DNA from: Owenweeksia hongkongensis DSM 17368
GTDB lineage: Bacteria; Bacteroidota; Bacteroidia; Flavobacteriales; Schleiferiaceae
Assembly (NCBI GenBank): GCA_945865885.1
Contig: CAMBEZ010000020.1
Location: forward strand, 1 to 36,764
DNA: 36,764 nt
Direction: 5' to 3'
Shown here: piece after piece, positions 16,277-24,969 of the stretch
Layout: every line of letters starts with the position of its first letter
Position numbering within the stretch: the first letter of the stretch is position 1
Program-made: the position numbers and the translations under genes
Notes under the pieces: model-generated
The model's input: only the letters and a program-made list of their open reading frames with translations
The model's database searches: none
What the model was told of the DNA's origin: nothing

Positions 16277-17468
16277 AAAAGAAGCATTCTACGCGGGCCT
16301 GCGGGCCGAGTTGGCCTCCATTGAGCAGGCCGGTTTGTTCAAACGCGAACGCATTATCGCCTCCCCGCAAGATGCGCTCATTCGCCTGGCCGACGGTTCC
16401 CAGGTTTTGAACTTTTGCGCCAACAACTACCTGGGGCTGAGCAGCCACCCGGACGTGCTGCGCGCGGCCCACAACGCCTTGGACACCCACGGCTTTGGCA
16501 TGAGCTCCGTGCGTTTCATCTGCGGCACGCAAGACCTCCACAAACGTCTGGAGGCGCGCTTGGCGGAGTTTCTGCACACGGAAGACACGATTTTATACGC
16601 TGCGGCATTCGACGCCAACGGCGGTGTTTTTGAGCCGCTGTTGGGCGAACAAGACGCCATCATCTCCGACTCCCTGAACCACGCGTCCATCATCGACGGC
16701 GTGCGCCTGTGCAAGGCCCAGCGCTACCGCTACGCCAACAACAACATGGAGGATTTGGAGGCGCAGTTGCAAGCGGCGGACGCCGCAGGCGTCCGCACCA
16801 AATTGATCGTGACGGACGGCGTCTTTTCCATGGACGGCTACGTGGCCCAGCTGGACAAAATCTGCGACCTCGCAGATCAGTACGACGCCCTCGTAATGGT
16901 GGACGAATGCCACGCCACGGGCTTCATTGGCGCCACCGGCCGCGGTTCCATTGAGTTGCGCGGCGTTTTGGGCCGCGTGGACCTCATCACCGGCACCTTG
17001 GGCAAGGCCCTGGGCGGTGCCATGGGTGGGTTTACTACCGGAAAGAAGGAAGTCATTGAGATGCTGCGCCAGCGGTCGCGCCCCTACCTGTTCTCCAACA
17101 GCTTGGCCCCCGCCATCGTGGGCGCTTCATTGGCGGTATTGGACCTGTTGTCCTCCTCCACGGAACTACGGGACCGTTTGGAAGCCAACGTCAACCGCTT
17201 CAAGGCCGGCCTGCGCGCCGCCGGGTTCGACTTCAAAGACGGCGAGTCCGCCATTGTCCCCGTCATGCTGTACGACGCCGCCCTGTCCCAACGCTTTGCG
17301 GACGCCCTCCTCACCCGCGGCATCTACGTCATTGGGTTCTTCTACCCGGTGGTCCCCAAAGACCAAGCCCGCATCCGCGTGCAGCTGAGCGCCGCCCACA
17401 CTGCGGAACACATCGATCAGGCCTTGGCCGCCTTTACTCTGGTGGGCAAGGAGTTGGGGGTGATCTGA
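16266..17468 (+). CDS. kbl: Glycine C-acetyltransferase (2-amino-3-ketobutyrate CoA ligase)
   Basis: This 400-residue PLP enzyme of the alpha-oxoamine synthase family cleaves 2-amino-3-ketobutyrate with CoA to glycine and acetyl-CoA in threonine degradation. The PLP-binding lysine is at residue 247 in [23 protein letters not shown] and [10 protein letters not shown] are the cofactor-contact motifs. [14 protein letters not shown] at the N-terminus and the full-length match to Kbl separate it from BioF and serine palmitoyltransferase, though these share the fold. Threonine dehydrogenase is not nearby. The ATG lies inside the last 11 bases of the helicase gene, implying coupled translation with a functionally unrelated repair enzyme. 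Confidence 0.93.
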   Translation: MSGKKEAFYAGLRAELASIEQAGLFKRERIIASPQDALIRLADGSQVLNFCANNYLGLSSHPDVLRAAHNALDTHGFGMSSVRFICGTQDLHKRLEARLAEFLHTEDTILYAAAFDANGGVFEPLLGEQDAIISDSLNHASIIDGVRLCKAQRYRYANNNMEDLEAQLQAADAAGVRTKLIVTDGVFSMDGYVAQLDKICDLADQYDALVMVDECHATGFIGATGRGSIELRGVLGRVDLITGTLGKALGGAMGGFTTGKKEVIEMLRQRSRPYLFSNSLAPAIVGASLAVLDLLSSSTELRDRLEANVNRFKAGLRAAGFDFKDGESAIVPVMLYDAALSQRFADALLTRGIYVIGFFYPVVPKDQARIRVQLSAAHTAEHIDQALAAFTLVGKELGVI

Positions 17469-17478
17469 TCCCGAACCG

Positions 17479-17505
17479 CAAATCGTGCAAATTTTGCACG
17501 ATTTG
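17479..17505. promoter_or_regulatory. Perfect 27-bp palindrome upstream of the tyrosine phosphatase gene
   Basis: CAAATCGTGCAAA (17479-17491) and TTTGCACGATTTG (17493-17505) are perfect inverted arms around one T. It fills the 50-bp gap between kbl and the phosphatase gene and is markedly AT-rich for the region. No T run follows on either strand, so an operator is more likely than a terminator. A stable RNA hairpin near the start site is the other possibility. Confidence 0.6.
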
Positions 17506-17518
17506 ATGATAGCCGTCC

Positions 17519-18001
17519 ATGGAAAAGAAAACCGCCGTTTTATTCGTCTGTTTGGGCAACATTTGCCGCAGTCCCTTGGCCGAAGGACTCTTCCTTCAGG
17601 CCCTGGAAGAGCGCGGCCTCGCCCATCTTTTTGAGGTGGATTCCTGCGGCACCAGCGGGCAGCACGACGGTGAATTGCCGGACCGGCGCACGCGCCAAAA
17701 CGCCCTCTTCCACGGCGTTGCCCTAACGCACAGTTCCCGACGCATTCGCCCGCGCGACCTAGCGCACTTTGACCGCATCCTGGTGATGGACGACTCCAAC
17801 CTCCAGAACGTCCGCGCGTTGTGCACCACTCCGGAACAGTACGCCAAGGTGGAAAAGATCCGCAGCATCGATCCCGACGCCCCCAACGCAGATGTGGACG
17901 ACCCTTGGTTCGGCGGCCCCGACGGCTTTGAGGGTGTCTACCAAGTGCTGGAGCGCGTCACCGCACGGTGGGTGGAGGTTTTAACAGCGGAGCAGACCTA
18001 A
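17519..18001 (+). CDS. Low-molecular-weight protein-tyrosine phosphatase
   Basis: This 160-residue cytosolic phosphatase removes phosphate from phosphotyrosine. The active-site loop is CLGNICRS, with nucleophile Cys11 and Arg17 forming the C-X5-R motif. The general acid lies in DPWFGG at about Asp128. The length is typical. Arsenate reductase of the same fold is less likely because the DP loop with its aromatic residue is intact. No tyrosine kinase or capsule export gene is adjacent, so the substrate is unknown. The ATG lies 13 bp after the palindrome, and the stop codon touches the downstream terminator. Confidence 0.93.
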   Translation: MEKKTAVLFVCLGNICRSPLAEGLFLQALEERGLAHLFEVDSCGTSGQHDGELPDRRTRQNALFHGVALTHSSRRIRPRDLAHFDRILVMDDSNLQNVRALCTTPEQYAKVEKIRSIDPDAPNADVDDPWFGGPDGFEGVYQVLERVTARWVEVLTAEQT

Positions 18002-18026
18002 AAAAGCCACCCGAAGGTGGCTTTTT
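18001..18026. terminator. Bidirectional terminator between phosphatase and GH13 genes
   Basis: AAAAAGCCACC (18001-18011) pairs with GGTGGCTTTTT (18016-18026) around CGAA. It begins at the last base of the phosphatase stop codon and, on the other strand, serves the seven-gene operon ending at 18087. Confidence 0.9.
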
Positions 18027-18086
18027 CCGTGCAAACAAACGTCTGCAGTACTCGTTTTTGGGATTTACTACGGAAGTCGGGCCCGT

Positions 18087-19427
18087 TTACTGCATCACCA
18101 AGAAACCGTTGGCCGGCAGGATCAGTTTACCGTTGGAGGAAAGGGTAATGCTCTGACCGGTAAACACATCGGTGTAGGTTCCTTCCGGAGCATTGGCGTA
18201 TTTAACCTTGGCTTTCTTGTTGCTAAAATTCACCAGGACCACCGCGGTGTGCTGCCCGTTCTTGCGGTAGAAGGCAAACACTTGTTTTTTGTTGGTGGCA
18301 ATGCGCACTTGGGGCGCACCTGCGCTGCCGTTGTGCAAAGCGGTATTTTCCTTGCGGAAATTCAACAACGTGCTGTAGAATTTGGCTTGCGAGGGCTGGT
18401 TCCAGTCGATGGTGTCCCGTTCAAAAAAGCGCAAACTCTTGTTCAGGCCCACTTCTTGGCCGTTGTAAATCAAGGGCATGCCAGACTCCAAAGTAGCGCA
18501 AACCACAAAGGCCGCGTGTGCGTTGGCGCCAATGCGTTTTTCCACCGTTCCGTTCCAGGAATTTTCGTCGTGGTTGTCTATGAAGTACATGCGGTAGTGG
18601 TCTGGAAGGAATTGCTTCCGGTTTTTATCCACGTACTCGTCTATCTTGGTAACGGGGGCTCCTTTGCCGGCAACCTGGTTCAAGATGTGGTGGAATTCCC
18701 AACCGTAGGTCATGTCAAAATTGGCCTTCTGCATGTCCGTGAATTCAGATTCCGCCAGCAAGAAGATTTCTGGATTCATTCCGCGCAACATGTCGTTGGT
18801 TTCTACCCAAAAGTCAAACGGAACGCCCCCGGCCATGTCGCAACGGAAGCCGTCGATTTCAAAACGGGCCAGCCACCAAGCCATTTCTTGGCGCATGGCG
18901 TCGCGCAGTACCGGGTTGGAGTAATCCAACTCCGCCACGTCCGTCCAGTCTGTAGGTTGGTTGTGGTCGTTCAACGCCGTAGAGATGGAACCGTCGGAAT
19001 TCTTCCAGTAGAAGTCTGGATTTTCGGTAATCCACGGGTGGTCCCACGCCGTGTGGTTGGGCACCCAGTCCAAAATGACTTTGAATCCCATGGAGTGAGC
19101 CTCCCGCACAAAGTACTCAAAGTCTTCTTCCGTGCCGAATTCCGGATTGATGGCGGTGTAGTCTTTGATGGAGTAGTAACTGCCCAATATCCCTTTGCGT
19201 TTTTCTTCTCCAATGGGCTGCAGGGGCATGAACCACAGGATGTCTACGCCCAGTTCTTTGATGTACGGCAAACGGTCTGCCAGGGCTTTGAAGGTGCCCT
19301 CTGGGGTGGCCTGACGGGTGTTGATTTCGTAAATGGCAGCGTTTCGGCTCCATTCGGCATGAGGCATTTGGGCACGAGCGGCGCTCAGGCCCAACCCAAG
19401 TAGTGCGGCAAAAAGGATTTGTTTCAT
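18087..19427 (-). CDS. Secreted GH13 alpha-amylase-family enzyme
   Basis: This 446-residue glycoside hydrolase family 13 enzyme has a signal peptide (about 1-19, ending SAARAQ), so it is periplasmic or exported. The catalytic triad is complete: nucleophile Asp197 (GFRCD), acid/base Glu226 (LLAESE) and Asp287 (FIDNHD). Region I is DWVPNHT. A C-terminal all-beta domain closes the protein (about 370-446). It should hydrolyse or transfer alpha-1,4-glucosidic bonds in maltodextrins; product size cannot be predicted. It is the last gene of the operon starting at pfkA, 30 bp after the preceding GH13 gene, and no T9SS signal is present. Confidence 0.92.
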   Translation of the reverse strand: MKQILFAALLGLGLSAARAQMPHAEWSRNAAIYEINTRQATPEGTFKALADRLPYIKELGVDILWFMPLQPIGEEKRKGILGSYYSIKDYTAINPEFGTEEDFEYFVREAHSMGFKVILDWVPNHTAWDHPWITENPDFYWKNSDGSISTALNDHNQPTDWTDVAELDYSNPVLRDAMRQEMAWWLARFEIDGFRCDMAGGVPFDFWVETNDMLRGMNPEIFLLAESEFTDMQKANFDMTYGWEFHHILNQVAGKGAPVTKIDEYVDKNRKQFLPDHYRMYFIDNHDENSWNGTVEKRIGANAHAAFVVCATLESGMPLIYNGQEVGLNKSLRFFERDTIDWNQPSQAKFYSTLLNFRKENTALHNGSAGAPQVRIATNKKQVFAFYRKNGQHTAVVLVNFSNKKAKVKYANAPEGTYTDVFTGQSITLSSNGKLILPANGFLVMQ

Positions 19428-19457
19428 GGGATAAGGTGCGAAGGGATTGGAGTAAAA

Positions 19458-21878
19458 TTAATTCCGCGGGACGTGCATTTGAACAAAGGCATTGGCCGGG
19501 ACGGTTAAGTTGACGGTGCCCAACTGGGCTTCTCCCGCTACAATGCGTGTTTTCCGGTGCAGCGCCAATTTTTTGACCGAAAAGGTTAACGGTCCTTTGC
19601 TGCGGTTCAAGATGGTAATAACGCGTTCGCCAAAGTAGGAACGTTCGATCCACAGCACGTTTTTGGAAAGTGCTTTGACGGTGGTGCTACCGTAGGCCAG
19701 AACCGGTGACTTGGAACGGAATTTCGCCAATTTAGACACTTCCAAACGCAGTTTATCTTCTTCCGGTGAATAGTTTTTGAACTTCATTTGCCGACGGTTG
19801 TCCGGGTCGTTGGCGCCGGGCATGCCGTATTCGTCTCCGTAGTAGACCACGGGTACCCCGGGTACCGTAAAGTTGAAGGCGTGCATGAAGGCCAACTTTT
19901 TGTAGGCCGCCGCCGCAGGGGTTCCAATTTTGCGGGTGTAACCGGCGGCTTTGGTGTCTTCGTCCAAGCGAACGTCGCCACTAGCTAAAGAAATGAAACG
20001 CGGTTTGTCTTGGTTGCCGCTGATGTTGCCCATGAGGTGGTGGTGCCCGTAGGCGGCCAGGCTGGATTCCAAGACCTCCTTCAAACGCGGGGCGTCGGTA
20101 TTCAAGTTGGCGCAGAAGCCCAGAGCGGCGTCGTACAAATTGAAGTCAAACTGCGCGTCCATGAGGCCGCTGCCCAGGTAACTTGCAATCAAATCTGGGG
20201 AGCCGTAGGTTTCTCCAATTTGGTACAGGCGTTGGTTGCGCGGGGCGGCCACTTGGTGCTTGAGTTTTTGGGTTAAGGTGCGCCAATAAAGATTGGCCAC
20301 GTGCTTGGTGGCGTCGTGGCGGTAACCGTCAAATCCGTAGTCCCGCACCCAAACCAGGGCAGAATCCGTTAAGGCCTCTACGGCTTGGGGATTTTCGGTG
20401 TTGACGTCCGGCAAGAAGGTGTCAAACCACGTGGTGAGGCGGTATTCGTCCCATTTTTCGGTGTTCAAGGTGGAGTCCGGCAGGTAGAGGGAATTGAACC
20501 ACTGCGGGCGGGCGCGGTACACGGGGTGTTCCTCGTGCACGTGGTTGCCCACGTAGTCCAGCAATACGTTCAAGTTGCGGCTGTGGGCGCTGGTTAGGGT
20601 GTTCCGCACCTGCTCCGGACTACCAAAACGGGCGTCTGGCTGGGTGTTGGAGGCGGGCCAGTAGCCGTGGTAGGCAGAGAATTTGGTGATGGGAGCGGTT
20701 TTGTTCCACAGGCCCCAAGCGCCTTGCGGGTTGCGGGCAATGGGAGACAGCCAAACGGTGTTGAAGCCCATCTGCTCAAAAAAACCGTGTTGAATGGCCC
20801 AGGTGACGCCGTCCAAATCACCGCCCTGGAAATCTGCTTGCGGGAGTACGTCCGGGCGGTTCAGGGGGCGGTCGTTGCTGGGATCCCCGTTGGCAAAGCG
20901 GTCCACCATCAAGAAGTACAAAGTGGCGGCTTCCCAATCGTGCCGTTGGAGGAGATCCCCCTGCAGGAGAACGCGTCCTTTTTCCAAGGGGATCAACAAG
21001 TCGTTGCTGCGGCGGTGGGCGTTGGCGCTGTAGATGCGCACAAAACTGCGTTGGAGGTCTCCGGCTTCATTGGGAAGCTGAATGCGAATGCCTTTTTCCG
21101 TATGCACAACAGCCTCCGCGGGCAGCACGTGGTTTTCCCACAGCACCACCAGTTTTTGGTTTTTGGGCAGGGGCGCCAAGGTGATTTGTGCGCCGCTTTC
21201 GTCTACGGTGCGTGTTTTAAGCGGTCTTGCAGGAAGGCCGTTGCGCTTGATTTTCAGGGTGTTGTTTACCCCGCCAATGCCGTTGGGCACGGCGCGGTTG
21301 TTGGCGGGGTCCAAAACCTCCATGCCGTTGACCACGAATTTGTATTCGTGGGAACCTGGAAAGACCGGGACGTCCACGGACCACGTGCTGTCTTGGCGCT
21401 TCAGAGGGGTGGCGGAACGGTTCCACGCGTTGAAGGTGCCTATGACGTGAACGGCATCTTCAGACCATGCCGTATCCGCGCGTTCCCGCGGGAAGGTGAA
21501 GGTGTGCCATTCGGCGCCGTTGGCAAACAGCACCAAATCAAACGACGCGCCGTCCATCCAAAAATGGGCCACGTCCAAGGGTTTTTTGAGGGCGCCGGAT
21601 ACCCGGTAGACGGCGCTGTCCTCCTTGTACTCAGCGCGAATGCCGTCGGGCCAAACCACAGAATCCAATTCCTCCGGTTCCAAAAAGTAATCTCCGGTGT
21701 AGATGGCCGTGGTTCCTGCGCTGAGCAAGACCGGCGTCATCAGGCCCACGGTTTCGTCTCCGTCGCCGGGATTCCAGCCGGCGGGATCCGGCGAACAGGC
21801 GGTGGCCAGGAGCACGGCACAGCCGGCAAAGGCAGCGGCGAAACGAGCCAGCGAAGGGCGAACGATGAATGCTTTCAT
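19458..21878 (-). CDS. GH13 lipoprotein with N-terminal CBM48-like domain
   Basis: This 806-residue lipoprotein has the lipobox LLATAC with Cys28. An N-terminal beta region is followed by a CBM48/AMPK-type glycogen-binding domain (about 142-212, HVIGTFNAWNRSATPL and HEYKFVVNG). The GH13 barrel follows, with Asp522 (GYRHD), Glu556 (QIGET) and Asp624 (GNQDKPR), then a C-terminal beta domain. Region IV has Gln where most GH13 enzymes have His (NQD, not NHD). Membrane anchoring suits a SusG-like starch-degrading role or a periplasm-facing enzyme; the side of the membrane is unknown. It is the sixth gene of the operon, 27 bp after the GH65 gene. Confidence 0.92.
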   Translation of the reverse strand: MKAFIVRPSLARFAAAFAGCAVLLATACSPDPAGWNPGDGDETVGLMTPVLLSAGTTAIYTGDYFLEPEELDSVVWPDGIRAEYKEDSAVYRVSGALKKPLDVAHFWMDGASFDLVLFANGAEWHTFTFPRERADTAWSEDAVHVIGTFNAWNRSATPLKRQDSTWSVDVPVFPGSHEYKFVVNGMEVLDPANNRAVPNGIGGVNNTLKIKRNGLPARPLKTRTVDESGAQITLAPLPKNQKLVVLWENHVLPAEAVVHTEKGIRIQLPNEAGDLQRSFVRIYSANAHRRSNDLLIPLEKGRVLLQGDLLQRHDWEAATLYFLMVDRFANGDPSNDRPLNRPDVLPQADFQGGDLDGVTWAIQHGFFEQMGFNTVWLSPIARNPQGAWGLWNKTAPITKFSAYHGYWPASNTQPDARFGSPEQVRNTLTSAHSRNLNVLLDYVGNHVHEEHPVYRARPQWFNSLYLPDSTLNTEKWDEYRLTTWFDTFLPDVNTENPQAVEALTDSALVWVRDYGFDGYRHDATKHVANLYWRTLTQKLKHQVAAPRNQRLYQIGETYGSPDLIASYLGSGLMDAQFDFNLYDAALGFCANLNTDAPRLKEVLESSLAAYGHHHLMGNISGNQDKPRFISLASGDVRLDEDTKAAGYTRKIGTPAAAAYKKLAFMHAFNFTVPGVPVVYYGDEYGMPGANDPDNRRQMKFKNYSPEEDKLRLEVSKLAKFRSKSPVLAYGSTTVKALSKNVLWIERSYFGERVITILNRSKGPLTFSVKKLALHRKTRIVAGEAQLGTVNLTVPANAFVQMHVPRN

Positions 21879-21905
21879 GGACCGAAAGTTACAAAGAGCT
21901 GCAGG

Positions 21906-24236
21906 TTATACCGAGGCGCGAACGGGGGTTCCTTTTTTCGCGGTAAACGTTTGCGAGCCCACGCCAAATTCGGTGTCTGGCCCGTCCACCACGCTTACCG
22001 ACAGGTTTCCCGGGGTGAGTTCCACGTGGAGGGTGGCACCGCGCCACACCAAGTGGAAGGCGAGGCGTGTCCAGGCGGCGGGCAAGGCAGGCTCAAAGGT
22101 GAGTTGTTCGCCCACCAGGCGCATGCCGCCAAAGCCGTGCACCACGCTCATCCAGGCGCCGCCCATGGCGGTGACGTGCAAGCCCTCGCGCACCTCGTGG
22201 TTGTAGTCGTCCAAATCCAAGCGAGCGGTGCGCAAGTAGAAGGCGTAGGCCTGATCGGCGTAGCCCAGGCGGGAGGCCAGTACGGTGTGCACGCTGGGAC
22301 TGAGGGAACTCTCGTGCACCGTAAAGGGCTCGTAGAAGTCAAAATGGCGGCGCAAAAGTTCGCGGTCCGTGCGGTCTTCAAAGAAGAACATGCCTTGCAG
22401 GGTGTCTGCCTGTTTGATGTAGGGCGAGCGCAGGATGCGGTCCCAGCTCCATTTTTGGTTGATGGGGCGCTGCGCGGGATCCAAATCCGCCACCGGCACC
22501 AAGTCTTTGTCCAGGAAGCCGTCTTGCTGCAAAAAGAGCTGTTTTTCTTCCCAGTACGGGTAGTACATGCGGGTGCAGACGTCCGCCCAATGCGCCAATT
22601 CTTCTTCCGCCCGGAATTGGGTTTTGGCCACAATCCGCTCGTAGTCTAACGGATGCTGCGTGCGCACGTAGTGGGCCGCGTAGGCGGCGTACTCTAGGCA
22701 CCAAGCGGCCATGAAGTTGGTGTAGTAGTTGTTGTTGACGTTGTTTTCGTACTCGTTGGGGCCGGTGACGCCCAATAGCACGTACGCTTGGCGGTGTTCG
22801 GACCAGTTGACGCGTTGGGCCCAAAAACGGGCAATCCCCAACAGTACTTCCAAGCCAAATTTCGCCAGGTACGCGCGGTCCAAGGTGTACCGTTCGTAGG
22901 TGTAAATACCGTAGGCGATGGCTCCGTTGCGGTGGATTTCCTCAAATGTGATCTCCCATTCGTTGTGGCACTCTTCCCCGTTCATGGTGACCATGGGGTA
23001 GAGGGCGGCTCCGTTTTTGAAGCCGAGTTTGGCCGCGTTTTCGATGGCCTTGTCCAGGTGTTTGTAGCGGTACACCAGCAAATTGCGGGCTACTTTGGGG
23101 TCTGCACTGGCCAGGTAGAAGGGCAAACAGTAGGCTTCGGTGTCCCAGTAGGTGGAACCGCCGTACTTCTCTCCGGTAAAGCCCTTGGGCCCAATATTCA
23201 ACCGCTCGTCGACGCCCGTAAACGTTTGCAGAAGATGAAAAATATTGAAGCGGATGCCCTGCTGCGCGGCATCGTCGCCCTCAATAACTAGGTCTGCGGT
23301 GTCCCATTTGGCGCGCCACGCCGCGCAGTGCTCCTCAAGGAGGTCTTCAAACCCAACCGCTGCCGCCTCGCGTGCCCGCTCGGCTGCGCGCTCGACCACG
23401 GCTTCCCGCGGCGCGTTGAAGGAAGAAACGACGCCCACGTATTTGGTCAAAACCGCCGGTTTATTGGCTTGCACCGTGAACGCCCAACCGGTGGAGGACC
23501 ATGCGATGCCGTTCACCGCTTGCGATTCATAGGTTCCAACCGGAGCGCCGTGCAAGACCGAACATTGGGAAGCGGCCACGCGGAACTCGGTTTTCTTGGT
23601 CTCCGACACCACCCAGGATTCATTGCCACGGCATCCGGTATCGAGGTGCGTCCAAAAGGTTTCCTGCCAGTTGGCGTCGTGGTTGGTCACATTGAAGTCC
23701 AACTTGGACAGCAAAATCACTTGAGCGACGCGGTCCGTTTGCACGGAGTAGCGCACCGCGCCCACTTCGTCCCGAACCATGCTCAGGAAACGGGTGGCTT
23801 CCACCGTGACGCCGGTTCCGTCCTCCAAGCGCGCCGTGAACCGGCGCGTCAACACCCCGGTTTCCATGTTGAGTTCGCGGTAAAACGACTCCACGGCGCA
23901 GGTGTTTAAGTCCAGCTCTTGTTCGTTGATTTTGACGTTCACGGCAATCCAGTTGACGCTGTTGAGGACCTTGGCGAAGTACTCCGGGTAGCCGTTTTTC
24001 CACCAGCCCACCTTGGTTTTGTCTGGGTAGTACACCCCGGCGATGTAGGAGCCGGGCAGGGTGTCTCCGGTGAAGGTTTCTTCGTGGTTGGCGCGTTGCC
24101 CCATTCGGCCGTTGCCCAAAGCGAACAAGCTTTCGGACTCGATGTGGCGTTCTGCATTCCACTGGTTTTCAATCAGTTTCCAGGGGTGAATGCCCACGTG
24201 GGCGGCGCGTTTGGTGCTGAGAACGGAGGAAGACAT
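21906..24236 (-). CDS. GH65 phosphorylase, probably maltose phosphorylase
   Basis: This 776-residue cytosolic enzyme of glycoside hydrolase family 65 has no signal peptide. The inverting phosphorolysis acid is Glu495 in GVTGPNEYENNV, and YWDTEAYCLPFY marks the (alpha/alpha)6 barrel. An N-terminal beta-sandwich and a C-terminal small beta domain complete it. Members cleave maltose, trehalose, kojibiose or nigerose with phosphate to beta-glucose-1-phosphate and glucose. The neighbouring pgmB and amylases favour maltose, but substrate specificity is inferred. It is the fifth gene of the operon, 16 bp after pgmB. Confidence 0.9.
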   Translation of the reverse strand: MSSSVLSTKRAAHVGIHPWKLIENQWNAERHIESESLFALGNGRMGQRANHEETFTGDTLPGSYIAGVYYPDKTKVGWWKNGYPEYFAKVLNSVNWIAVNVKINEQELDLNTCAVESFYRELNMETGVLTRRFTARLEDGTGVTVEATRFLSMVRDEVGAVRYSVQTDRVAQVILLSKLDFNVTNHDANWQETFWTHLDTGCRGNESWVVSETKKTEFRVAASQCSVLHGAPVGTYESQAVNGIAWSSTGWAFTVQANKPAVLTKYVGVVSSFNAPREAVVERAAERAREAAAVGFEDLLEEHCAAWRAKWDTADLVIEGDDAAQQGIRFNIFHLLQTFTGVDERLNIGPKGFTGEKYGGSTYWDTEAYCLPFYLASADPKVARNLLVYRYKHLDKAIENAAKLGFKNGAALYPMVTMNGEECHNEWEITFEEIHRNGAIAYGIYTYERYTLDRAYLAKFGLEVLLGIARFWAQRVNWSEHRQAYVLLGVTGPNEYENNVNNNYYTNFMAAWCLEYAAYAAHYVRTQHPLDYERIVAKTQFRAEEELAHWADVCTRMYYPYWEEKQLFLQQDGFLDKDLVPVADLDPAQRPINQKWSWDRILRSPYIKQADTLQGMFFFEDRTDRELLRRHFDFYEPFTVHESSLSPSVHTVLASRLGYADQAYAFYLRTARLDLDDYNHEVREGLHVTAMGGAWMSVVHGFGGMRLVGEQLTFEPALPAAWTRLAFHLVWRGATLHVELTPGNLSVSVVDGPDTEFGVGSQTFTAKKGTPVRASV

Positions 24237-24252
24237 GCGGGGTATGGTCGTT

Positions 24253-24969
24253 TTAGGAAGGGAGGTTGGTGCTGGGGGTTTTCGCGCGGTCGGCAGCGGA
24301 GTGCGCGGCGGCGGCGCGGGTTTCTAAATCTGCCACCAACGAGCGGGGATCTTGGCCTTGGAGGTCCGGAAGAACACGGTGCGCTTGGGGAAGGGCCTCC
24401 GGGGCGCCTAAGCCCAGGGCGAGCATGCCGGCGCGGAGCGCCGCTTCGATTCCGGCAGCGGCGTCTTCCACCACCACGCATTCGTGGGGTTGAAGGTTCA
24501 GTTTGCGTGCGCCTTCCAAAAAGACCGACGGATCCGGTTTGCTGGCGGTGACGTCGTTGCCGTCCACCGTGGCGTCAAAGAAGTTTAATAGGCCTACTTT
24601 TTCCAAGATGGGCAGGGCGTTTTTGCTGGCAGAACCCAGGGCAATGAGGTAGCCCGCTTGGTGCGCATTCCGCAGGAATTCCGAAGCGCCGGGGAGGACG
24701 TCTGCCGAGGTCATTGAAGCAGTGTGCTCCAGGTACCAAGCGTTCTTGGTGGTCATCCAATGTTCCATTTCCGCTTCCGGCAGGGTTTGTCCGCCCCAGG
24801 CCAAGATTTTTTCCAGAGAGGCCCTGCGGGACACCCCTTTGAGTTGTTCGTTTTCGTCGTGCCCAAAGGCAATGCCCAATTCGCCGGCCATGCGTTGCCA
24901 CGCCAAAAAATGAAATTTGGCGGTGTCCACCAAGACGCCGTCCAGGTCAAAAAGAAAGCCGCGGATCAT
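24253..24969 (-). CDS. pgmB: Beta-phosphoglucomutase
   Basis: This 238-residue HAD-superfamily mutase converts beta-glucose-1-phosphate, the GH65 product, to glucose-6-phosphate. The nucleophile and acid/base are Asp8 and Asp10 (FDLDGVLVDT). The cap domain carries GVSRRASLEKIL, the substrate-phosphate loop found in PgmB. SASKN and SKPDPSVF are motifs II and III, and VVVEDAAAGIEAA is motif IV. The C-terminus is about 15-20 residues longer than usual, with an Ala/Ser/Thr-rich tail. Its ATG overlaps the kinase stop (24966-24969). Confidence 0.95.
   Translation of the reverse strand: MIRGFLFDLDGVLVDTAKFHFLAWQRMAGELGIAFGHDENEQLKGVSRRASLEKILAWGGQTLPEAEMEHWMTTKNAWYLEHTASMTSADVLPGASEFLRNAHQAGYLIALGSASKNALPILEKVGLLNFFDATVDGNDVTASKPDPSVFLEGARKLNLQPHECVVVEDAAAGIEAALRAGMLALGLGAPEALPQAHRVLPDLQGQDPRSLVADLETRAAAAHSAADRAKTPSTNLPS

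Noticed and set aside
17479-17505. Intrinsic terminator of kbl
   Set aside because: The hairpin is not followed by a T tract in either direction and its stem is AT-rich.
20667-22649. 660-codon plus-strand frame across two glycosidase genes
   Set aside because: It runs antisense across a GH13 and a GH65 gene with intact catalytic residues; no recognisable protein features of its own.
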